This document shows positions 1-5,800 of a stretch of DNA of 6,367 bases, one piece after another. The stretch's first letter is position 1. Every line of letters starts with the position of its first letter. Both the position numbers and the translations under genes were made by a program. The stretch spans positions 1 to 6,367 of the forward strand of contig DCVQ01000032.1 in NCBI GenBank assembly GCA_002328745.1, given 5' to 3'. The notes under the pieces were generated by a model, which made no database searches, was not told where the DNA came from, and saw only the letters and a list, made by a program, of their open reading frames with translations. Source of the DNA: Actinobacteria bacterium UBA2184. GTDB lineage: Bacteria; Actinomycetota; Coriobacteriia; Anaerosomatales; Anaerosomataceae.

Positions 1-649
1 ACTCGACGCGCTTGACGCCGCACTCCGGGCAGAACTTCGGCTCGCCCGAGATCGCCGCGCCGCACTCGGAGCAGAAGGCCTTCTGCGCGAGCTTCTCTCC
101 GCACTCGGGGCAGAACTTGGCGCCCTTCGTCTCGGCACCGCACTTCGGGCATACCAGCTGCGCGCGCTCTTTGACGTCCATGTGCTTTCCCTCGTGCGTG
201 CCGTGCAGCGCGGCCTTCTCGCCCGCCGCCTGGGCCTTGCCGGCCGCGAAGGCCGACTCGATCTCAACGGCCGCGGAAGGCGCATCGTTCAGGCACAGGC
301 CCGCATCCGCGTTCCAGCAGCTGTCGCAGAAGTAGTCGGTGCACTTGGGGCAGCGGTGGAAGTGTTCCTCGGCTGCCGCTATGGCCTCCTGGAAGGCCTT
401 GTCGTGCGCTTCGCCGTACGCCTTGTCGGAGATGCCGTCGGCGACATCGCTCACGTTGCCCAGCAGTCCGCCGAAGACGCCGGCCGCCTTGCCCACCCAC
501 TCGGCGGCCTGCCCGGTCTTGAACGGCACGAACTCGGACCGCCACGCGTCGCGGCAGCGCTCGCAGTAGAACTCGAACTGGAACCCGGCGCGGACACCTT
601 CTTCCTCGCTCAGGTCCTTGTAGTTGTCCGAGAACTTGAACTCGCCCAT
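1..649 (-). CDS. Zinc-ribbon protein, tandem Cys knuckles, C-terminus cut by window edge
   Basis: I see an open frame from ATG 649 to the left edge without a stop: 216 residues plus one base. The start MGEFKFSDNY follows a GGGGAGG ribosome-binding site four bases away. Cysteines occur as CxxC pairs: C29/C32, C100/C103, C108/C111, a single C119, then four knuckles C167/C170, C180/C183, C193/C196 and C207/C210 spaced 13-14 residues apart (CPKC, CPEC, CSEC, CPEC). The last four fit two zinc ribbons of the double-zinc-ribbon type. The first pair is separated from the next by a Gly/Ala-rich, probably helical stretch (about 45-98) that begins amphipathic and becomes acidic. There is no signal peptide or clear membrane span, so it is probably cytoplasmic. 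Such ribbons usually serve protein-protein or nucleic-acid binding; no enzymatic domain is visible. The function is unknown to me. It lies 85 bp downstream of the baeRF gene, with its own promoter candidate. More domains may follow beyond the edge. Confidence 0.88.
   Translation of the reverse strand, partial: MGEFKFSDNYKDLSEEEGVRAGFQFEFYCERCRDAWRSEFVPFKTGQAAEWVGKAAGVFGGLLGNVSDVADGISDKAYGEAHDKAFQEAIAAAEEHFHRCPKCTDYFCDSCWNADAGLCLNDAPSAAVEIESAFAAGKAQAAGEKAALHGTHEGKHMDVKERAQLVCPKCGAETKGAKFCPECGEKLAQKAFCSECGAAISGEPKFCPECGVKRVE
18..158 (-). repeat. Four near-identical zinc-knuckle coding units at 39-42 bp spacing
   Basis: On the plus strand the motif ccgcact(c/t)..gggcagaactt recurs with variation, starting at 18, 60, 99 and 138, so the period is 42, 39 and 39 bp. 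Each unit encodes one Cys-x-x-Cys-Gly knuckle of the zinc-ribbon protein. The copies at 18 and 99 are closest to each other (both encode KFCPECG); those at 60 and 138 are more diverged. This looks like internal duplication of a coding module rather than a non-coding repeat. Confidence 0.7.
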
Positions 650-685
650 GCGTCCTCCCCGGTGACGGCCTCCTGGCAGTTCTTG

Positions 686-715
686 ATGCTAGGCCGACGC
701 CACGCCGAGCGTCAA
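686..715 (-). promoter_or_regulatory. Candidate sigma70-type promoter for the zinc-ribbon gene
   Basis: Read on the minus strand, a -35 hexamer TTGACG (710-715) is followed after 18 bases by TAGCAT (686-691), which matches four of six bases of TATAAT. Transcription would start near 679, giving a leader of about 30 bases before ATG 649 that includes the ribosome-binding site. The element sits just past the stop codon of the baeRF gene, in the 85-bp gap. This is a pattern match only. Confidence 0.45.
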
Positions 716-734
716 TCGGCGGCCCGCGTGAAGC

Positions 735-1886
735 TCAGTAGCGCAGCAGCGCCACCGCGTCCTTCCCGTGCGGGATCTCCCCGGCGGACAGAGCGATGAC
801 CTCGCCGCCGTTCGCGAGCGTGTCGGCGGTCGCCCGGTCGAGCAAGTCCTCGTCGCCCGGCTCGGCCTGCGCGTGGAACTCGACGCGGCCGGCGTCCGGA
901 TCTAGGACGCCCCACCAGTGCGCACCCGGTGAGGTGATGAGCGACTCGACGCGTCCGTGGTGAGCGGCGAGCACGATGCGCTCGGGGTCCGGCGTGGTGC
1001 GTTCGGACGCCCAGCGCTCGTCGATCTGCGCCGCGAGCTCGCGGCGGGCGGCTTCGATCGTGTGTTCGACCAGCGCCCACGCGTGACCGTGCAGGTCCTC
1101 GGGCGAGTACGCGTCGGGGTTGCCGATCACCGCGTCGTTCGCGAGATGCGGGTAGGTGTTGACGTCGTGGTAGAGCGGGACCAGATAGTCGACGCTGGCG
1201 AGCACGAGCGGGGCCGTGCTGCCGGCGAGCAGGTCGCGGATGCCGCGGTCGATGTTCCGGAAGTAGCGCACCAGCTCGTCCTTGACGTCGACCTCACCGG
1301 TGCCGTGGAAGACGGCCGGCCGCCGGCCGCCGGTGCCGGTCGTGCCTGTGTGGAACTGGAGCGACGTCTTCTCGAAGTCCTCCCAGCGCATCGCCTCGGC
1401 CAGACTCACCGGGATCCCGGCCGAGGGCACCTCGTCGAACGCGTCGCGGGTGCCCCGGAGAAGCCGGACGCGCTTCTGGCTGAGCGCAAGCAGCCAGAAG
1501 TCTCCCTGCGAGCCCTCGGCGGTGAGCAGCGGCCGGATGTGGTAGCGTGCGCCCACCGTCACGCTCTCGTCGGGTGCCATCGGCAGCCGGTACGTTCGGA
1601 GCTCCTCCGCGCCGATCAGCACGCCGAGTCCCTCGGTTGCCCGCAGCCAGAACGGCCGGTCCTCGATGAGCGCGCGCGCGGGCGCCAGAAGCGCCGACGC
1701 CTCGCGCTCGCGATGGCCGAGGTCCAGCAGCTTTTGCTCGGCTACGCGCAGCAGGTTCCGCAGGCGCGTGGCGTTCTCCTCGTATCCCGAGGGAGTGAAG
1801 CGCAGCGTCGGCAGGTAGATCGATACGAGCGGGCCGGCGTCCTGCAGCGCGAGTTTGGTGATGAGATCGGGGGTAAGCGTGTCCAT
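735..1886 (-). CDS. Bacterial archaeo-eukaryotic release factor-like (baeRF) protein
   Basis: 383 residues, starting at ATG 1886 with AGGAGG four bases upstream and ending at TGA 735-737. The layout resembles the bacterial eRF1/Pelota-like (baeRF) families. The N-terminal domain (about 1-125) opens with VSIYLPT at 21-27. The middle domain begins at FWLLALSQKRVRLLRG (129-145 region), with the family-typical QFHTGTTGTGGRR loop (177-189) and RYFRNIDRGIRDLL (207-220). The C-terminal domain resembles the L30e-like third domain of eRF1: ERIVLAAHHGRVESLI (302-317) and a final ANGGEVIAL segment (358-366). I cannot tell which baeRF subfamily it belongs to; families 3 and 7 are the closest by memory. 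eRF1-type proteins bind the ribosomal A site and release or rescue nascent chains, but the bacterial families have only been proposed to do this. No GGQ tripeptide is present, so peptidyl-tRNA hydrolysis by the classical mechanism is not supported. There is no signal peptide, so it should be cytoplasmic. Neighbours are a membrane-protein gene upstream (215-bp gap) and the zinc-ribbon gene downstream (85-bp gap). Confidence 0.85.
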   Translation of the reverse strand: MDTLTPDLITKLALQDAGPLVSIYLPTLRFTPSGYEENATRLRNLLRVAEQKLLDLGHREREASALLAPARALIEDRPFWLRATEGLGVLIGAEELRTYRLPMAPDESVTVGARYHIRPLLTAEGSQGDFWLLALSQKRVRLLRGTRDAFDEVPSAGIPVSLAEAMRWEDFEKTSLQFHTGTTGTGGRRPAVFHGTGEVDVKDELVRYFRNIDRGIRDLLAGSTAPLVLASVDYLVPLYHDVNTYPHLANDAVIGNPDAYSPEDLHGHAWALVEHTIEAARRELAAQIDERWASERTTPDPERIVLAAHHGRVESLITSPGAHWWGVLDPDAGRVEFHAQAEPGDEDLLDRATADTLANGGEVIALSAGEIPHGKDAVALLRY

Positions 1887-1910
1887 ACGCCCTCCTCAGC
1901 CAGTGGCGGT

Positions 1911-1950
1911 CGGACCCGACGCGAGCGAGGTGGGACGGGTCCGGAACCCG
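1911..1950 (-). promoter_or_regulatory. Competing inverted repeats in the baeRF leader
   Basis: The segment 1911-1918 (cggacccg) is a perfect 8-base inverted match to 1936-1943 (cgggtccg), with a 17-base loop. The same central arm (1936-1940, cgggt) can instead pair with 1946-1950 (acccg) to form a small 5-bp hairpin. The two foldings are mutually exclusive. The arrangement lies 25-64 bases upstream of ATG 1886, just before the ribosome-binding site. It could be a leader switch or a protein-binding dyad, but in G+C-rich DNA chance is a real alternative. Confidence 0.3.
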
Positions 1951-2043
1951 ATGCGGCGCGTACAGGTGATATACCCACGCGGCGAACGGGCGTGGCTTGC
2001 GGCCCGGCGGCGCGCTTCCGGGAGACCGGCGGCGCACGACACA

Positions 2044-2078
2044 GCAGCGGCCGCCCGCGCGCTGCGGACGGCCGCTGC
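2044..2078 (-). terminator. Strong GC hairpin after the membrane-protein gene, probable terminator
   Basis: A perfect 10-bp stem (2044-2053 gcagcggccg with 2069-2078 cggccgctgc) continues, after one mismatch, into a further 4-bp stem (ccgc/gcgg, 2055-2058 and 2064-2067) closed by a 5-base loop. On the minus strand it begins 23 bases after the stop codon at 2102-2104. The bases that follow in transcription are TGTGTCGT: T-enriched but not a real T-run. An intrinsic terminator of the weak-tail type common in G+C-rich genomes is likely; an mRNA 3'-end stabiliser is the alternative. Confidence 0.55.
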
Positions 2079-2101
2079 CGATTCCGTTGACGTGCTGAGG
2101 G

Positions 2102-2791
2102 CTACTCGAGGATGCCGAGCTCCTCGAACAGATCCTCGATGTTCTTGAACTCGACGATGACCCACACGCCGTCACGCTTCTCCATGCCGAGCACCCACTC
2201 GATGGTCTCGTCATCGTCTTCGGGATTGTCGGCGGTGAGTGTCACCTCGGCGGTGCTGCCGCTGATCTCGACTTTCTTGACCTTGTAGTTGGCGAAGGGC
2301 TCCTCGCCGTCCAGTCCGAACTCGCCCGACATCTCGTCCGCGAACTGGTTCTCAGACATCTGGCTTTCAATCAGCCCGCGTGCCTCATCCTCGCCGTACA
2401 TCTCGATGACCTCGGCGAAGTCGGGCATCTCCATGATCATGTCGACCATGATCGGATACATGTTGCGGGCGACTTCCTCGATGTCGATGTACTTCTCGAC
2501 TTCGTCTTCGTCCTCATCGAGGGCGGCCTGGTTCAGCAGCTCGATGGTCTTGGCAGGCCCTGCCCCGCCGAGCAGCAGGAAGGCGGCGATGCCGGCCCCG
2601 ATCAGGCCGAGGACCACGAGGCCGATGACGACCCACAGCATCGTCTTGGACTTCTTGGGCGCCGGCGGCGGATACGCGCCCGGCGCAGGATACGCGGGCG
2701 GGACGGGCGGCGCGGGCGGCGCCGGCGGCGCCTGGTAACCGGCGGGCGGCGGTGGCGACCCGGCGGGCCCAGAACCCTGGAAATCACTCAT
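2102..2791 (-). CDS. Proline-rich single-pass membrane protein with acidic outer domain
   Basis: 229 residues from ATG 2791, preceded by GGGAGGA with GGAGG four bases from the start. An in-frame GTG at 2833 would add 14 residues, but it coincides with the predicted transcription start and is rejected. The layout has four parts. First comes a cytoplasmic Pro/Ala/Gly/Tyr-rich tail (about 8-45). A basic KKSK (46-49) follows. A hydrophobic helix, MLWVVIGLVV onward (51-74), is next. Last is an outer domain of about 150 residues. The positive charges before the helix predict N-in, C-out. The outer domain starts with a helical part (IELLNQAAL, then DEDEDEVEKYIDIEEVARN, 91-110) and ends with beta-like segments and EWVLGMEKRDGVWVIVEF (198-215). 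The shape recalls small DUF2939/DUF4878-like lipoprotein domains, but I cannot assign it. It is strikingly acidic (about 44 Asp/Glu against about 10 Lys/Arg after residue 80) and Met-rich at 111-131. The function is unknown; proline-rich tails of this type often serve as cytoplasmic linkers or interaction regions. Confidence 0.85.
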   Translation of the reverse strand: MSDFQGSGPAGSPPPPAGYQAPPAPPAPPVPPAYPAPGAYPPPAPKKSKTMLWVVIGLVVLGLIGAGIAAFLLLGGAGPAKTIELLNQAALDEDEDEVEKYIDIEEVARNMYPIMVDMIMEMPDFAEVIEMYGEDEARGLIESQMSENQFADEMSGEFGLDGEEPFANYKVKKVEISGSTAEVTLTADNPEDDDETIEWVLGMEKRDGVWVIVEFKNIEDLFEELGILE

Positions 2792-2795
2792 TGTT

Positions 2796-2801
2796 CCTCC
2801 C
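2796..2801 (-). promoter_or_regulatory. Ribosome-binding site that fixes the membrane-protein start
   Basis: On the minus strand GGGAGG ends four bases before ATG 2791 (intervening AACA). The same GGAGG-to-ATG distance of four is seen at the two other gene starts in the window (649 and 1886). The alternative GTG at 2833 has no comparable site, which decides in favour of 2791. Confidence 0.75.
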
Positions 2802-2836
2802 TCGATCGACACGCCCGGCCACCGGACGCTCACTAG

Positions 2837-2865
2837 ATTGTGCGCCCGGTCATGCCGGTCGTCAA
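2837..2865 (-). promoter_or_regulatory. Candidate sigma70-type promoter for the membrane-protein gene
   Basis: On the minus strand TTGACG (2860-2865) is followed by a 17-base spacer and CACAAT (2837-2842), which has four of six matches to TATAAT including the conserved A and final T. The start of transcription would be near 2830, about 40 bases before ATG 2791. It lies in the 97-bp gap after the large GH94 gene, so the membrane protein can be expressed on its own. Confidence 0.5.
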
Positions 2866-2888
2866 AGCGGTCCGTACCGGCGCGCCGT

Positions 2889-5800
2889 TCAGCCTCCGAG
2901 CAGCGCCACGGTCACCTCGTGGGTGTCGCCGTCGTCGGCCAGCGGCACCCACGGGTCGTCCAGCCGCCGCCCGTCGAGGGTGATGTGCGCGACGCCCCGG
3001 TTCACGCCCCGCGGGTTCTCCACGGCGATCCGGTAGACGCTCGTGCCGAAGCGATAGTCGATGCGGTACGAGCCCCACTTCTTGGGGATGCACGGATCGA
3101 TCTCAAGGGTGCGCCCGCCGTCGCGCGCGACGGTTCGCAGGCCGAGCACCTCGCGCACCGCGACGCGGTAGAACCAGGCGGCCGACCCCGTGTACCACGT
3201 CCAGCCTCCCCGGCCGGTATGCGGATCGCCGGCGTACACATCGGCGGCTATGACGTACGGTTCGACCTTGTACCGGGCGACCGCCTCGGGATCCAGCGCG
3301 TGACCGATCGGATTGATGAGATCGAGCAAGGAGACGGCCTCGTCTCCGTCGCCGAGCCGTGCGTACGCGAGCGCGACCCAGATGGCGGCGTGCGTGTACT
3401 GGCCGCCGTTCTCGCGCACTCCCGGCACGTAGCCCTTGATGTAGCCGGGATCGTGCTCCATGCGGTCGAACGGCGGCGTGAGCAGCTTGATGAGGCCGTC
3501 GTCCCAGTGGACGAGATGCGTCTCGACCGACTCCATGGCGCGCCGCGCCCGGCCCGCGTCGCCCGAGCCCGACAGCACGGCCCACGCCTGCGCGATGGCG
3601 TCGATGCGGCACTCCTCGGCGTGTGCGGTGCCGAGCGGGGTGCCGTCGTCGAAGTAGGCGCGGCGGTACCAGGCGCCGTCCCAGGCGCTCTCCTCGACAG
3701 CGGCGACGAACGCGGCGGCGCGGCCGCGAAGGTCCTCCGCGGCCTTGCGATCGCCGCGCGCCTCGCACAAGGCCGCGAACGCGCGCATGGTCACGTCGAG
3801 GAACCAGGCGAGCCACACGCTCTCGCCCGAGCCGCCGACGCCCACGCGGTTCATGCCGTCGTTCCAGTCGCCGCCGCCCATCAGCGGCAGGCCGTGCGGG
3901 CCTGCGGGAGAGAGGCCGAGCGCCGCGAGGCAGTGCTCGTAGAGCGTGGCCGTGACCGACGATGGCTGCGGCTGCAGGTAGAGGTCCTCCCGGCCCTCGG
4001 GAACGGGCGACCCGTCGAGGTAGGGCGTCACCACATCGAGGACTCCGGTATCGCCTGTGGCCTCGACGTACGCGGCGGTCACGAGCGGGAGCCAGTGCCG
4101 GTCGTCCATGAAACGGGTGCGGACCCCGCGGCCCGAGAGCGGCTGCCACCAGTGCAGGACGTCGCCTTGCGGGAACTGCCGCCGGGACGCCTCGATGAGA
4201 TGCTCTCGCACGATGTCGGGGCGCACGTCCATGAGCGCGAGGCAGTCCTGGAGCTGGTCGCGGAAACCGAACGCCCCGGAAGACTGGTACACCGCGGTCC
4301 GGCCCCACACGCGACACGCGAGCGACTGGTACAGGGCGCCACCGTTGACGAGACGGTCGAGGGCCGGGTCTGGCGTCTGCACGACGATGGTTCCGAGCAG
4401 CTCCCGCCAGTACGCCTTCGCGGCCAGGAGCGCGCTTTCGGCCGAGCCGGGCTCCCGGAACCGGCGCACGAGCGTCCGGGCCTCGTCCGTCGTCTCCGTC
4501 TGGCCGAGCAGGAAGGTCACCTCGGCGGTCTCGCCCGGCGCGATCTCGATCATGCGCATCAGCGCGCCGCAGTTGTCGTGGAAGCGTCCGGTCTCGCCGC
4601 CGAGCCCCCGTCGGCCGAGCGCCGCGGGATGGGTGGGCGACCCGTTGCGGCCGATGAACTCGGTGCGGTTGGCGGTGAACGAATGTACCGGCCCGTCGCA
4701 GGCGAGGAACGCGGGCCTTCCGGGGAAGTCCGGGTTGAACCAGCTGTGGGCGAGGAGCGCCTGCGCCTCGTCGTCCCAGGCGGTGACCACGCGCTGCTGC
4801 GCCTTGCTGCGTGAATCCCCCAGGCTCCACTCGACGAAGTGCGTGACCGAGAGGCGCCGCGTGCGCGAGCCGCCGTTGGTCAGCCTGAGGCGTGCCACGC
4901 GGACAGGGGCGTCGACGGCGACGAACCACTCGAGCGCGTGGTCGATCCCGTGGCTCGCGTGCTCGAATGTCGAGCAGCCTCGCCCGTGCCGGATCACATA
5001 GGTCCCCGGCGAGCGGATCGGCAACGGGGTCGGGCTCCAGAACTCGCCGGTCTCCTCGTCCCTGATGTACAGGCACTCGCCCGTACCGTCCGAGACGGGG
5101 TCGTTGTTCCAGGTCGTGATGCGGTTCTCGTGGCTGTTGCCGGCCCACGTGCAGCCGATGCCTGCCTCGCTCACGAGGGTGCCGAACCCGGGCGTGGCGA
5201 TTACGTTCGCCCAGGGCGCGGGCGTGGTGGCGCCGTCCGAGAGTACGATCACGTACTCGTCGCGTTCGGTATCGAAGCCGCCGAGGCCGTTGTCGAATTG
5301 CAGCGCCGGGCGTTCGAACGGCGCCTCGGGCCACGGCTCCGCGTCGCGCGTGGGCACGTGCGGGTCGGGCGGCTCGGGATGGCGCGCGCGCAGGGCCAGC
5401 TGCAGCGCGATCGGGCCCCCGTCGCCGGTCACCACCACGCGCGCCACGCTCTCGAGCAGGTTGCGCACGGCAGGGTCGATGTGGTCGGCGGTCCGCAGGT
5501 GCACGCCTGCCGGGCGGTCGGCGAGCTGCAGTGCGTGGCCGGTGCGGAGGAGCATCCGGAGCTTTCCGTCGAGTTCGGACGCGTACGCGCTCGGCTTGGT
5601 GTTGAGCACGACCAGGTCGCAGCGGAAGCCCTTGCTGCGCCAGTACTGGTGCGCGAGCAGCAGCTGTCGTACAAGCGGCGCCTCCTCCAGGCGCTCGATC
5701 TTCGCGAGGAGGATCGGGTGGTCGCCGGATATCCCGATGCCCCAGAGCGCCGACAGCGGCAGGCGATTCTCCTCCGCGGTGTGCACCTTGAGGCGGGAGT

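Larger units (their letters stand above)
1887..2101. other. 215-bp intergenic region
   Basis: No gene is supportable here. On the minus strand it holds, in order of transcription: a strong hairpin after the membrane-protein stop (2044-2078), a -10-like TATATC (1968-1973) with no convincing -35 at the right distance, a set of overlapping dyads (1911-1950), and the AGGAGG ribosome-binding site of the baeRF gene (1891-1896). It probably separates two transcription units. The promoter of the baeRF gene must lie here if it is not read from upstream, but I cannot place it with confidence. Confidence 0.6.

Noticed and set aside
264..545. Short minus-strand frame inside the zinc-ribbon gene
   Set aside because: It is an out-of-frame, Arg-rich translation of the real gene, which is open from 649 to the edge with paired cysteines.
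1314..1328. GC-only inverted repeat ggccgg/ccggcc within the baeRF gene
   Set aside because: It lies in coding sequence for the Gly/Arg loop and is explained by Gly, Arg and Pro codons in G+C-rich DNA.
1968..1973. TATATC as the -10 of a baeRF promoter
   Set aside because: No acceptable -35 hexamer lies 16-18 bases upstream; mentioned only as part of the intergenic description.
957..2090. Plus-strand open frame (377 codons) opposite the baeRF gene
   Set aside because: Antisense to a recognisable protein, crosses the intergenic region and its hairpin, and encodes no recognisable motif.
2700..2735. ggc/gcc-rich simple repeat
   Set aside because: It is the coding sequence of the Pro/Ala-rich tail of the membrane protein, not a separate repeat element.
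2868..2879. Small hairpin (cggt/accg, loop ccgt) followed by CTTTG after the GH94 stop, as a terminator
   Set aside because: The stem is only four base pairs with three T's after it, and it abuts the -35 of the next promoter; too weak to call.
2838..4814. Long plus-strand open frame (658 codons) opposite the GH94 gene
   Set aside because: It is antisense to a clearly conserved enzyme, has Arg/Ala/Val-rich low-similarity composition, and has no ribosome-binding site; typical of G+C-rich antisense frames.
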